From an uncultured Clostridia bacterium (GTDB lineage Bacteria > Bacillota > Clostridia > TANB77 > CAG-508): 59,292 bases of DNA. The DNA is taken from positions 1 through 59,292 of the forward strand of contig CALXWW010000002.1 of assembly GCA_944392545.1 (NCBI GenBank), in the 5' to 3' direction. Positions 19,578-28,462 of the stretch are shown here, piece by piece (position 1 is the first letter of the stretch; every line of letters begins with the position of its first letter). Under the pieces are notes generated by a model that was not told where the DNA came from, did not search any database, and saw only the letters and a list, made by a program, of their open reading frames with translations. The position numbers and the translations under genes are program-made.

Positions 19578-19850
19578 ATGGACAAAGGGTTATCTGTATA
19601 TGATCGGCTAGAACAAGCTGCTGTTTTCGGTAAGGTTGAGTGTGAACTCAAGCTGTATAACCGCCAAGCAGAAAAGCTTCTTCGTGAAGGTTTTGCCGTT
19701 CAAAGAGGTGTCCCCGTTGCTGGTTTTCATGGGCAATACCGGTGTAAAATCGGTTGGAGACACGCTGTCCCTAATACTCCCGCTTGGGATTTGCTCGAGA
19801 TTGCTGTAAGCTGTAACGATGAGCTTAAGCAAGCTATGCAAAACGAGTAA
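19578..19850 (+). CDS. GC-rich small protein of foreign origin, unknown function
   Basis: 90 aa, MDKGLSVYDRLEQAA to the C-terminal NDELKQAMQNE. GAGGAGG precedes the ATG by eight bases. Hand count gives 126 G+C of 273 bases (46%), against roughly 28-30% for neighbours, and it uses codons such as CGG, CGC, CCC and GTC that neighbours avoid. It has its own promoter and a GC-rich terminator, so it looks like a recently acquired single-gene cassette. It contains two in-frame CGG codons (19605 and 19740); if CGG causes +1 slippage in this host, the first would lead to GGC then TAG. No domain recognised. Confidence 0.7.
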   Translation: MDKGLSVYDRLEQAAVFGKVECELKLYNRQAEKLLREGFAVQRGVPVAGFHGQYRCKIGWRHAVPNTPAWDLLEIAVSCNDELKQAMQNE

Positions 19851-19855
19851 ATCCC

Positions 19856-19892
19856 CCAAAAATCCCCCTGCTCTTTGCAAGGGGATTTTTGG
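19856..19892 (+). terminator. GC-rich intrinsic terminator of the cassette
   Basis: 12-bp perfect stem CCAAAAATCCCC/GGGGATTTTTGG, with the T-run inside the 3' arm. Composition differs from the A/T-rich stems elsewhere, supporting transfer of the gene together with its own signals. Confidence 0.8.
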
Positions 19893-19926
19893 TTCATATA
19901 TGTAAATTTAATTTTGCACAGATATT

Positions 19927-21885
19927 TTAAACTCCTTTTTCTAATTCTTTTATCTTGTCACGTAATTCTGCTGCTTTTTCAAATTCCATATTTGAAGCAT
20001 ATTTAAGCATCTCATCTGTTAGTTTATTTATTACTTCTTCAATACTTTCTTCTTTGCTTATATTATATTTTGCTTCCGCTTCTTCTATAATACTTGCTTT
20101 AATAGAATCTCTTATAGATTTTTGTATTGTTTTTGGAATAATTCCATGTTCTTTATTATATTCCTCTTGTAATTTTCTTCTTCTATTCGTTTCTGAAATG
20201 GCTTTTTCCATGGAATCAGTTAGTTCATCTGCATACATTATAACTTTTCCGTCTGTGTTTCTTGCTGCACGACCGATTGTTTGTATTAATGAACGTTCTG
20301 AACGTAGAAAACCTTCTTTGTCAGCATCAAGTATTGCAACTAATGATACCTCCGGAATATCTAGTCCCTCTCTTAAAAGATTGATACCAACTAATACATC
20401 AAATTCTCCGAAGTCTTAATGAACGAATTATTTCCATTCTTTCTAAAGCTTTAATATCGGAATGCATATATCTTACTTTTATATCAAGTCCTGCTAGATA
20501 TGAAGTTAAGTCCTCTGCCATTTTTTTAGTTAACGTTGTAACTAAAACTCTTTCTTGTTTTTCTACTCTTTCTCTTATTTCTCCTATCAAATCATCAACT
20601 TGATTTTCTATAGGTTTTACTTCAATCTTTGGATCCAAAAGTCCTGTAGGACGAATTATTTGTTCAACTACATTTTCTTTTGAATGTTCTTTTTCGTATT
20701 CTGCAGGTGTTGCACTAACAAATATTACTTGATTAATTCTATCTTCAAATTCATTAAACTTTAAAGGTCTATTATCAAATGCAGATGGTAGCCTAAATCC
20801 ATATTTAACAAGGGATTCTTTTCTTGCTCTATCTCCATTATACATTGCTCTTACTTGTGGAATAGTTGCATGTGATTCATCTATTAATAATAAAAAGTCC
20901 TTTGGAAAATAATCAAATAAAGTAAATGGTGCGCTACCTGGCTCTCTACCGCTTATATGCCTTGAATAATTCTCTATTCCTTGGCAAAATCCTGTTTCTT
21001 TCATCATTTCAATATCAAAATTTGTTCTTTCTTCAATTCTTTGAGCTTCTATTAGTTTTCCGTTATCTTTAAAATATTTTATTTTTTCTTGTAGTTCTTC
21101 TTCTATAGTTCCGGATTGCTCTTTCCATTTTATCTTCAGTTGTAACATAGTGTGAGTTAGGAAATATCATAACATGATTTCTTGAGGCAATTACTTTACC
21201 TGTTAATGGATTTATTTCTGATATCTTTTCTATCTCATCTCCCCAAAATTCTACTCTTATTGCACTTTCACTTTCATCAGATGGATATATTTCTAGTATA
21301 TCACCTTTAGCTCTGAATGTTCCTCTTTTAAAATCTAATTCATTTCTGCTATATTGCATTGTAATTAGTTTTTTCATTATTTCATTTCTTTCTTTTTGCA
21401 TACCCGGTCTTAATGAAACTATCATGTGTTCATAATCTATAGGGTCTCCTAAGCCATATATACATGATACAGATGCAACAATTATTACATCTCTTGTTTC
21501 AAATAATGCTGCTGTAGCAGAGTGACGAAGCTTATCTATTTCATCATTTATTGAAGCATCTTTTTCTATATATGTATCAGAAGATGCTATATATGCTTCT
21601 GGTTGATAATAGTCATAGTATGACACAAAATATTCAACATTGTTATTTGGAAAAAACTCTTTAAATTCTGAATAAAGTTGCCCAGCAAGTGTTTTATTAT
21701 GTGCTAAAACTAAAGTTGGTCTTTGTACTTTTTGTATAATATTTGCCATTGTAAAAGTTTTTCCGAGAACCTGTTACTCCTAGTAAAGTTTGAAATTTTT
21801 TACCTTCTTTAATTCCTCTTGATAGGTATTCTATTGCTTTTGGTTGGTCTCCTGTTGGTTTATAATCTGATACTAATTCAAACAT
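19927..21885 (-). CDS. uvrB: Excinuclease ABC subunit B, read through three +1 shifts at CGG
   Basis: Helicase-like subunit that loads with UvrA and receives UvrC. In a single frame it is broken three times. If one base is skipped at each in-frame CGG (coding positions 21765, 21113, 20410) the product is 40+217+234+160 = 651 aa, the normal UvrB length, with every motif in place: [16 protein letters not shown] (Walker A), beta-hairpin [20 protein letters not shown] (Walker B), [13 protein letters not shown]-type [31 protein letters not shown], and the C-terminal UVR motif ISKEES...[20 protein letters not shown]. There is no other damage, so I call it a functional gene with unusual decoding, not a pseudogene. 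Confidence 0.85.
20408..20410 (-). other. In-frame CGG with +1 frame change, uvrB site 3
   Basis: Coding strand CTT CGG AGA. Read straight it hits TGA two codons later. Skipping one base gives CTT-GGA-GAA-TTT-GAT, restoring [14 protein letters not shown], which is invariant in UvrB motif V/VI. Confidence 0.85.
21111..21113 (-). other. In-frame CGG with +1 frame change, uvrB site 2
   Basis: Coding strand ATC CGG AAC. Skipping one base gives ATC-GGA-ACT-ATA-GAA (or CGA, Arg, if the second G is the one not read), restoring [19 protein letters not shown]. This position is variable in UvrB, so Gly versus Arg cannot be decided here. Confidence 0.8.
21763..21765 (-). other. In-frame CGG with +1 frame change, uvrB site 1 (Walker A)
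   Basis: Coding strand TCT CGG AAA. Skipping one base gives TCT-GGA-AAA-ACT, the GSGKT of the Walker A loop. Without it the ATPase cannot be made. Confidence 0.88.
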
Positions 21886-22027
21886 ATCTTTTCACCTTAA
21901 TTAACATTTTATTATATATAATATAACTTATAAACAATATAATTAATTATACCATATTTTAGCTAAAAACGCAAGAAATAGCATTCTTTATAAAGGTAGT
22001 ATGTCGTAAATTTAATTTCAAATTATA

Positions 22028-22070
22028 AAAGAGCCTAAAGTATTAGAAAATCTAATTTTTTAAGCTCTTT
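22028..22070 (-). terminator. Intrinsic terminator
   Basis: Interrupted dyad: AAAGAGC ... ATTAGA AAA TCTAAT ... GCTCTTT, past the stop of the truncated response regulator. It also separates it from uvrB. Confidence 0.65.
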
Positions 22071-22098
22071 ATGTTTTACTCTATATTTTTAGTTAGTG

Positions 22099-22602
22099 TT
22101 ATTTTGATAATTTTTTGCATATTCCTGTACCGTTTCCAGTACCATCACATACACCATTGCCTTTTCCTTTGCCTTTCGTTTGTCTTTCTTCTTGATTTTT
22201 GCCGTTTTTGTTTCTTTCTTCATAATTTTCACAATTTTCTCTATTTTGACAAACTTCTTCTCCTTTACCAAAGCAAACTCCATATTCCTGACATATTTTT
22301 TCTTGTCTTGTTCCATCACAGTTTTCTAATTTCGTTTCTATTTCATCTGCTTCTTGGCTTTTTGCAGATAACATTATTATTGGTACATTTTCTATTTTCC
22401 TTATTCTCTCTGCTACTTCATATCCATTAAGATCAGGCAGCATAATATCTAAAATAATAAGGTCTATACTATTTTCCTCAAAAGATTTTAGCGCACTTTC
22501 TCCGTTCCTTGCAAGTATAGTAGTATATCCTTCTTGTTTTGCATACTCTGCTATAATCTCTAATATATCATTTTCGTCATCTACTATTAAAATTGTTTTC
22601 AT
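22099..22602 (-). CDS. Truncated response-regulator receiver fused to a Cys-rich tail
   Basis: 167 aa. Residues 1-86 are a receiver domain: acidic pair DDEND (9-13), phosphoacceptor Asp in LIILDIMLPDLNGYE (about 54), Ser of MLSAKS. At about residue 88 the match stops: the last strand with the conserved Lys (TKPF) and the whole DNA-binding domain are missing. They are replaced by a hydrophilic tail of about 75 residues with eight cysteines (NCDG, ICQEYGVCFG, VCQNRENC, GVCDGTGNGTGIC) and KGKGKG. No sensor kinase is nearby. It looks like the product of a deletion joining two genes; AAGGAG before the ATG suggests it is still translated. Confidence 0.7.
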   Translation of the reverse strand: MKTILIVDDENDILEIIAEYAKQEGYTTILARNGESALKSFEENSIDLIILDIMLPDLNGYEVAERIRKIENVPIIMLSAKSQEADEIETKLENCDGTRQEKICQEYGVCFGKGEEVCQNRENCENYEERNKNGKNQEERQTKGKGKGNGVCDGTGNGTGICKKLSK

Positions 22603-22647
22603 TTTTTCTCCTTTTAAATTTAATTATACATCTATCCACTTTTTTCA

Positions 22648-22684
22648 AAAATGGAACAAAGCGTGTGTCTCCTTGTTCCATTTT
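22648..22684 (-). terminator. Intrinsic terminator after the L,D-transpeptidase
   Basis: 12-bp perfect stem AAAATGGAACAA/TTGTTCCATTTT; on the minus strand it is followed by TGAAAAAAG. It begins right at the stop codon of the transpeptidase gene. Confidence 0.7.
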
Positions 22685-22685
22685 G

Positions 22686-24062
22686 TTAGTATATAATTAT
22701 TGGAATAGAAGTATCTATATAGCTGTACATTGTAGAAGCGGCCCAATATGGTAGATTTACACATCCATGTGAACCATTTGTCATATATATGTTTCCACCA
22801 AAATTATATCTCCAACTTGCATCGTGGAATCCTATTCCTCCGTTAAATGGCATCCAATATGTTACTGGTGACGAATATGTACTTCCATCAGCATTATATC
22901 CTTCTAAAGTTGCATTCATTTCTTTGTATGTTAAATAATATATTCCAGCTGGTGTTGAATACCCTGTAGAAACATTTCCTGTTACACATGGTGAATCTAT
23001 TACACATTCACCATCCACATACATCCATACATTTTGTCTCGATAAGTCCAATTCTATATAAGTATTAATGTTTAGATAATTTGGCAAATCATCATATATT
23101 ACTTCTAGCTTTGCACTTTCTTTGCTTTCTAGCTGTTTTGTTAATCTTTCTATTTCTTTTTCTTTATTTACAGTAGCATATGTAGATCTTCCAAATGGCA
23201 CAGAAATTTTTCCTAATCCTGTTGCATTAAATTCAGTAGAAGTTAATTGATATTTTGCTTTTTTAGCAAGCTTGTCTACAAATTTAGTAACATTTTTCTC
23301 TATATCTATACTATATTCTCCTTTATTGTTTCTAGATACCCAGTTTTTCATGGTCTTTGCATCTAGTGTATAAGTTTCTCCATTATACAATTCATATTCT
23401 ATTGTAGTAGAAAGAATCTGATTTATATTTTCCATTTGTTCCTTAAGTTCTAAACTATTTGCAGTTATGTCTGGAGTTATATCTGTTACTTCTCTAAAAT
23501 CAATAACTGTCTTTCCATTTCTTAAGGAGTTTAATAAATAGTTATATGCAGTTTCAATGTTTAGTTTGTTTCCATATTTTTCTTTAACTATATAATATTC
23601 TTGTTTTTTAGCATCCCATTCTAAATATGCATTTACTGGTTCCTTACTGCTATTTTCATTTGAAAAGATTGCTAATGAAGTCAAATATTTTTTTGCCTTT
23701 TCTTCGTTTACTTTATATAAGTCTGTCATAGTGTATTCATTTTTGCCGGTATCTTTTTGTTCTGATAAGATTCCCCTTAAAGAATTCGTATTATCTATAC
23801 TTATATCAAAATATGCACCTAGGCATGTGTATTTTTTATCATCTGCAAATAGCATTGTTATACTAGTGCTATTCATAGTTTTTTCTAGTTTTCTTTTTGC
23901 ATCATCTATATTTAAAAATGAGCAATCTACTCCATTTATAATTGTTGAATATTCAAATGTATCTTTTATAAATACTCTTGTTAATAAAAAGATTAAGAAT
24001 ATTATTACAATACATATTAAAACAACTATATTTAAAACTTTTCCTGTTTGCGTCTTCTTCAT
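22686..24062 (-). CDS. L,D-transpeptidase (YkuD) with peptidoglycan-binding domain
   Basis: 458 aa. N-terminal membrane anchor (residues 10-30, VLNIVVLICIVIIFLIFLL), an extracellular PG-binding type 4 region (about 35-310), then the YkuD catalytic domain starting YIELDLSRQNVWMYVDGECV. Catalytic motif is complete: GFHDASWR then SHGCVNLP (His, Ser, His, Gly, Cys). Makes 3-3 cross-links in the wall or anchors proteins to peptidoglycan. Single gene between terminators. Confidence 0.93.
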   Translation of the reverse strand: MKKTQTGKVLNIVVLICIVIIFLIFLLTRVFIKDTFEYSTIINGVDCSFLNIDDAKRKLEKTMNSTSITMLFADDKKYTCLGAYFDISIDNTNSLRGILSEQKDTGKNEYTMTDLYKVNEEKAKKYLTSLAIFSNENSSKEPVNAYLEWDAKKQEYYIVKEKYGNKLNIETAYNYLLNSLRNGKTVIDFREVTDITPDITANSLELKEQMENINQILSTTIEYELYNGETYTLDAKTMKNWVSRNNKGEYSIDIEKNVTKFVDKLAKKAKYQLTSTEFNATGLGKISVPFGRSTYATVNKEKEIERLTKQLESKESAKLEVIYDDLPNYLNINTYIELDLSRQNVWMYVDGECVIDSPCVTGNVSTGYSTPAGIYYLTYKEMNATLEGYNADGSTYSSPVTYWMPFNGGIGFHDASWRYNFGGNIYMTNGSHGCVNLPYWAASTMYSYIDTSIPIIIY

Positions 24063-24168
24063 CTACCCATCAACCTTTATATATAAATAGTCATTAATAT
24101 TATAGCATAAAAAAAATAATTGTGAAGGAAAATATTATATTTTGTCGCTTTTTTGTTTAAAAATTATA

Positions 24169-24192
24169 AGTAGGGTAAAACATTACCCTACT
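24169..24192 (-). terminator. Intrinsic terminator
   Basis: 10-bp perfect stem AGTAGGGTAA/TTACCCTACT with a 4-base loop, abutting the stop of the six-helix membrane protein; followed on the minus strand by TTATAATTTTTAAAC. Confidence 0.75.
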
Positions 24193-24870
24193 CTAGTGTT
24201 TTCGGTTTTGTAGTTTTGCAAGCTTTTTGTCTACAAAAATAAGTAGATATGAAATAAGCAATATAAATAGTATCATAAGTAATATAGCTTTAGTTACGCC
24301 CTTATATCCTATTTGATTATAGTCCAAAAAGAAATATGCAAATTTTTGAGATCCGCCGATCCCAAAGAATTCGCCACCTTTTGAGCTGTATGTATAAACA
24401 TAAACCAAATAGTTTAAAGGAATAAACAACCAAATAATTGGATAATATAGCTTATATTTTCCTTTGTGGTCAAAGAAAAAATAGTCTAAAATTACCAGCA
24501 TTGGAGACGCCTGATGAACTAAAAAATTGGATAAAAATTCACTAACACTTTCCGCGTTAAACTTTATTATATCCATTTCAAAGCCAATTGGCATTAGCGC
24601 TATATTATATATAATTCCTGTGATAGCAATTATAATTGTAATACCACCTTTTATTAAGTGATATATGTCGCTATCTTGATACCGCCCATTTATACTAGAT
24701 ATTATTACAAAACTAACAAAAGCAACTAAACATATTATATTACTTTGTAATGTATAATATGATAAAATTGCTGTTACTGATGTAGTCTGTATAATATTAA
24801 GTACTATTCCTGTAGACAAACTAACTATAACTAAAAGCCGATAAATAAAAGAAATTATTCTTTTATTCAT
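24193..24870 (-). CDS. Pr6Pr-like six-helix membrane protein
   Basis: 225 aa. About six membrane helices; the pattern YYTLQSNIICLV (helix 2), GITIIIAITGIIYNIAL, VHQASPMLVILDYFFFDHKGKY (conserved His and Asp), and IPLNYLVYVYTY fits the Pr6Pr family of unknown role. It contains the only in-frame CGG found in a native-looking gene that is not at a frame break (24682-24684, Arg in INGRYQDSD, a loop between helices). Start at 24870 is set by AAAGGAAAT; the ATG six codons earlier overlaps that site. Confidence 0.75.
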   Translation of the reverse strand: MNKRIISFIYRLLVIVSLSTGIVLNIIQTTSVTAILSYYTLQSNIICLVAFVSFVIISSINGRYQDSDIYHLIKGGITIIIAITGIIYNIALMPIGFEMDIIKFNAESVSEFLSNFLVHQASPMLVILDYFFFDHKGKYKLYYPIIWLFIPLNYLVYVYTYSSKGGEFFGIGGSQKFAYFFLDYNQIGYKGVTKAILLMILFILLISYLLIFVDKKLAKLQNRKH

Positions 24871-24961
24871 TTTTTTATTTCCTTTCATTTGAAATTATAT
24901 TTATTATACAATATTTCATCTCAAATATGAATAAAAAACTAAAATAATCCTAAATAATAGC

Positions 24962-24994
24962 AAAAGATAATCTATTTTTTATAGATTATCTTTT
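24962..24994 (-). terminator. Terminator of rnpB
   Basis: 14-bp perfect stem (AAAAGATAATCTAT) with a 5-base loop, about 35 bases past the mature 3' end of the RNase P RNA. T-runs on both strands. Confidence 0.75.
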
Positions 24995-25027
24995 CTCTTT
25001 TTAATATATTCAAATAATATTTTTAAG

Positions 25028-25378
25028 TAAATCTATAAGCCGGGTTCTGTCTTGAATAGTCATCTATCTAGTACATATATTGCTATATGTATCATGCCAC
25101 CAATACAAGAAGACTGACGAGCAGCCATTAACCTTCTTTACTCGGTGTTGCCCTTGATGGGGTTTACACTAACCTAATATGTCACCATATTAGTGGTAAG
25201 CTCTTGCCTCACCTTTTCACCCTTGCTAGTTTTAAAGTCCCTAGCGGTTATTTTCTGTTGCACTTTCCTTAAGGTCACCCTCACTGGACGTTATCCAGCA
25301 TCATTGCTCTATAGGGCCCGGACTTTCCTCGTACGCTGCCTTTCGACCTTGCTATACGCGACTATTCGGTTTACTCAT
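25028..25378 (-). ncRNA. rnpB: RNase P RNA, ancestral type A
   Basis: Catalytic RNA that trims tRNA 5' ends. On the minus strand the 5' half carries the universal GAGGAAAGTCCGGGC (plus 25316-25330) and the 3' half ACAGAACCCGGCTTA (plus 25035-25050), which pair to form P4. GGTGAGGCAAGAGCTTACC and the conserved AGGGTGAAAAGGTGAGG stretch are also present. Ends are approximate, within about ten bases. Confidence 0.95.
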
Positions 25379-25383
25379 TTATT

Positions 25384-25412
25384 ATTTTACTATATTTTTA
25401 ATTTTTAGTCAA
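25384..25412 (-). promoter_or_regulatory. rnpB promoter
   Basis: Minus strand TTGACT, 17 bases, TAAAAT, ending 6 bases before the start of the RNase P RNA. Confidence 0.75.
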
Positions 25413-25415
25413 ATA

Positions 25416-26303
25416 CTATATATTTTGGAGTTCTTGAATTAAGTTTGAATAGTTTATTAAAAATATTTTTCTTTCATTATTATTACAATCTTCTTCTAGC
25501 TCATTTATAAGTACATATGCCTTATTTATTATATCTATTTTATTTATATTGTTTACTTGATTGTTAATTATGTTTGAAAATTCATTTTTTGCTTTAGTTA
25601 TATAATCACTTGCCTTATTCCAGTTACTTCTTTCAATTTCTGCATATGAGTATAAAATGGAAGATTCTATATTTAATAAAGAGATTTCGTTTTTATCATT
25701 ATAAAATTCATTGGCATATTTTGCAAGTAAATTATATAATTCTGCGGAATTGATTAATACTACTTCTTTATTTTTATCTTCTATACCTTTAGAAATTCTA
25801 TCTAAGTTATTATTAAATTCCAATAAATTTTCTTTATTTACATTTAACGAGCTTAAATCTATCATAATACTAGTCCAAGATGAGTATAACTCTTGTACTT
25901 TTATCTCGATACTATTCCAGTCTACTCCATCTATATTATCTTTTTCTAAGATACTAGTAGCTGACATGTTATTTAATGTTATTGTATTTTTTTGATTTTC
26001 ACTACTTTGATTATTTGAATTTTCTTTTTCCTCAGTTCCGATTGAACTATTTTGATTTGAACTACTACTTTCTTCTATTTTTTCGCTTACTATTTTTGAA
26101 TTAGTATATGAGATATTGTTTAACTCATTCATTATTACGATAATATTATCTCCTACATATTCTATTTCTGATTTGCATTTTTCTTTTAAAGTATCTATAC
26201 TATTTGCTTTATTTTCTTTTATGCTTCCATATACAAAATATCCTGTTATTGATAGTATAATTAAAAAAAACAATGTTAATATAGTAATAATATATTTTTT
26301 CAT
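25416..26303 (-). CDS. Membrane-anchored helical protein, unknown
   Basis: 295 aa. N-terminal membrane helix (residues 4-27, YIITILTLFFLIILSITGYFV), then an extracellular helical part with a Ser/Asn/Glu-rich insert (about 72-105) and a helical region with regularly spaced hydrophobics (IKVQELYSSWTSIMIDLSSL; ILYSYAEIERSNWNKASDYI) like a TPR-free helical bundle. Not recognised. GAGGAA precedes the ATG. Gene has its stop at the rnpB promoter. Confidence 0.6.
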   Translation of the reverse strand: MKKYIITILTLFFLIILSITGYFVYGSIKENKANSIDTLKEKCKSEIEYVGDNIIVIMNELNNISYTNSKIVSEKIEESSSSNQNSSIGTEEKENSNNQSSENQKNTITLNNMSATSILEKDNIDGVDWNSIEIKVQELYSSWTSIMIDLSSLNVNKENLLEFNNNLDRISKGIEDKNKEVVLINSAELYNLLAKYANEFYNDKNEISLLNIESSILYSYAEIERSNWNKASDYITKAKNEFSNIINNQVNNINKIDIINKAYVLINELEEDCNNNERKIFLINYSNLIQELQNI

Positions 26304-26424
26304 AAATTCCTCTTTTTATCTTTATTATCATTTTATATTATTGCCAAAAAATTTCCTTTTATTCTCTAGTATTTTTGTTTTTTATTTATGTATAATAATA
26401 ATAAATTTAAAATTGGAGTTATTT

Positions 26425-26715
26425 ATGGGAGTTATAGTTAGATTATACAGTAATAAAAGGAATGATATTAGTAGATTTCTTAATAGTTTTTTTAAACTAA
26501 ATAATAATAAAAACGAATTTATGAATTTATTAGAATGGGAGAAAAAGTACCAAAATCCTGTAGAAATCACAGAAATTATTGGTACCTTTATTGATAATAA
26601 TGATAAGTATTCAATTAATATGTGGATTAGTTTAGATTCTGGTGTCTTCATAAATATAAATGATAATAATGCAGATAATGTTATTAGGTATATTTATGAA
26701 AGATACCCATATTAA
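26425..26715 (+). CDS. Small protein of unknown function
   Basis: 96 aa, MGVIVRLYSNKRNDISRFLN to IRYIYERYPY. GGAG lies six bases before the ATG. The pattern (beta strand, helix FLNSFFKLNN, strand ITEIIGTFIDNNDKYSINMWISLDSGVFININ, C-terminal helix NADNVIRYIYERY) suggests a compact alpha/beta protein. It converges on gpsA with only six bases between stops. Confidence 0.6.
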   Translation: MGVIVRLYSNKRNDISRFLNSFFKLNNNKNEFMNLLEWEKKYQNPVEITEIIGTFIDNNDKYSINMWISLDSGVFININDNNADNVIRYIYERYPY

Positions 26716-26721
26716 TTAATA

Positions 26722-27705
26722 TTATTCACATTTTTTGTCGCGTGTCATAAGTTGTATAACTGCTTCTCTTGGCTTTAATCCATTATATAAAACATTATAT
26801 ACTGTATTTACAATAGGCATTTCAATATTATATTTTTGTGCTAATTTGTATGCTACTTCTATATTGTCTATACTTTCGATTGTCATGCCTACTTCTTTTT
26901 TCGTCTCTTCTATTGTAAGTCCTCTACCTATACATCTACCTGCTCTTCTATTTCTACTATGTTCACTTAAACACGTAACAATTAAATCTCCCAAACCAGA
27001 TAATCCATAGAAAGTATTATGATTTCCTCCTAATGCAACTCCTAAACGAGAAATTTCTGTTAGCCCTCTAGTTATTAATGCTGCAAAAGTATTATCTCCC
27101 ATATTTAGCTCTGCCACTATTCCAGCACAGAAAGCTATTATGTTTTTTAGTGCACCTCCAAGCTCTGCACCTTTTACATCAGAACTTGTATATATTCTCA
27201 TATTTTCATTCATTAAAGTGTCTTGTACTAAATATTGTACGTCTAAACTTTGAGAAGCAATTACTATAGCTGTTGGTATTCCTAAAGATACTTCTTCTGC
27301 ATGGCTTGGTCCTGTAAACACTCCTATTTTTGCTGTAGGTAATTCCTCATGTACCACTTCATTAAGCGTGTATAGTGTTGATGATTCAAACCCTTTTGAA
27401 CACAATATTATCGGTTGATTTTCTACATACATTTTATATTTTTTTATTGTATCTCTTGTAAATTTTGATGGAGTAACATGTAAAATCATATCACTTCCTT
27501 TAACAGCTTCTTCTATATTAGTTGTACAAATTATATTTTCTGGCATTGTTGCCATTGGTAGGAATTTGCATTTATGTTCTTTATTAATTAATTCTGCTTC
27601 CTCTGTACTAAAAGACCATAATCTTACTTCATGTCCCATTTTTGCTGCATGTATTGATAAAGCTGCACCCCAACTTCCACTGCCTATAACACATATTTTT
27701 TTCAT
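26722..27705 (-). CDS. gpsA: Glycerol-3-phosphate dehydrogenase [NAD(P)+]
   Basis: 327 aa. Makes sn-glycerol-3-phosphate for phospholipids. NAD loop GSGSWGAALSIHAAKMGHEV (residues 7-26), FTGPSHAEEV, catalytic Lys region GAELGGALKNIIAFCAGI, and GLGDLIVTCLSEHSRNRRAG. Strong AGGAGG before the ATG. Lies 16 bases after plsY, the next enzyme of the same pathway. Confidence 0.97.
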   Translation of the reverse strand: MKKICVIGSGSWGAALSIHAAKMGHEVRLWSFSTEEAELINKEHKCKFLPMATMPENIICTTNIEEAVKGSDMILHVTPSKFTRDTIKKYKMYVENQPIILCSKGFESSTLYTLNEVVHEELPTAKIGVFTGPSHAEEVSLGIPTAIVIASQSLDVQYLVQDTLMNENMRIYTSSDVKGAELGGALKNIIAFCAGIVAELNMGDNTFAALITRGLTEISRLGVALGGNHNTFYGLSGLGDLIVTCLSEHSRNRRAGRCIGRGLTIEETKKEVGMTIESIDNIEVAYKLAQKYNIEMPIVNTVYNVLYNGLKPREAVIQLMTRDKKCE

Positions 27706-27721
27706 ATATACCTCCTATTTA

Positions 27722-28351
27722 TTATTTTGTTCCTTTAAAGCTTATTCTATTTTCTGTTCCAGATAATAACCTTTTAACATTTTCTCTATGGTTAAACACT
27801 ATAATTACTGCTAAAACTACACTGTATATTATATAATTACCAGGTATAATATAGTTTTGTGGTATGAATAGTGTAAGTACTGGATATAGTATTGCAGCTG
27901 CTATCGAACCTACTGAAACCATTTGAGTAAGAATAATTAATATAAGGGCAAATACTAAACATATTAATCCTATTTGCCAGTTTGACATTATCAATACTCC
28001 AAGTGAAGTTGCAACACCTTTTCCACCTTTAAATTTGAAGAATATTGGAAATGTATGTCCAAGTATTACTGCAACACCCGCTATTTGTACTAATAAAGCA
28101 CCATTTGAATCTTTAAAAATTTTATTCATTATCATTGCTATAAGTATTGCAACAACTCCTTTTAATATATCACAAACTAAAGTTATTGCTGCTGCTTTTT
28201 TTCCAACAGATCTTAACATATTAGTTGTTCCAGCATTTCCGCTTCCTTTTTCCCTTACATCAAAGCCGGCCATCTTTTTACTTAATATTACTGAAAAGTT
28301 AATGCTACCAATTAGGTATGCTACTATTGCTATTATTGCACTTTCTACCAT
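27722..28351 (-). CDS. plsY: Acyl-phosphate:glycerol-3-phosphate acyltransferase
   Basis: 209 aa integral membrane enzyme adding the first acyl chain to G3P. Family motifs GSGNAGTTNMLR (residues 36-47), GHTFPIFFKFKGGKGVAT and FNHRENVKRLL near the C-terminus. Directly upstream of gpsA, so substrate and next enzyme are made from one transcript. Confidence 0.95.
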   Translation of the reverse strand: MVESAIIAIVAYLIGSINFSVILSKKMAGFDVREKGSGNAGTTNMLRSVGKKAAAITLVCDILKGVVAILIAMIMNKIFKDSNGALLVQIAGVAVILGHTFPIFFKFKGGKGVATSLGVLIMSNWQIGLICLVFALILIILTQMVSVGSIAAAILYPVLTLFIPQNYIIPGNYIIYSVVLAVIIVFNHRENVKRLLSGTENRISFKGTK

Positions 28352-28462
28352 AATTTTTATTTCCTTTCTTTAATCAATTTTTATTAGCTATTATTTTATA
28401 ATGTATTATTTTAAAATTTCTACAGCTATTATATACTTTAATCCTCTTTTTGAAAATAGTTT

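Noticed and set aside
25193..25408. Plus-strand ORF over rnpB
   Set aside because: It is a shadow of the RNase P RNA gene, whose conserved core is on the other strand.
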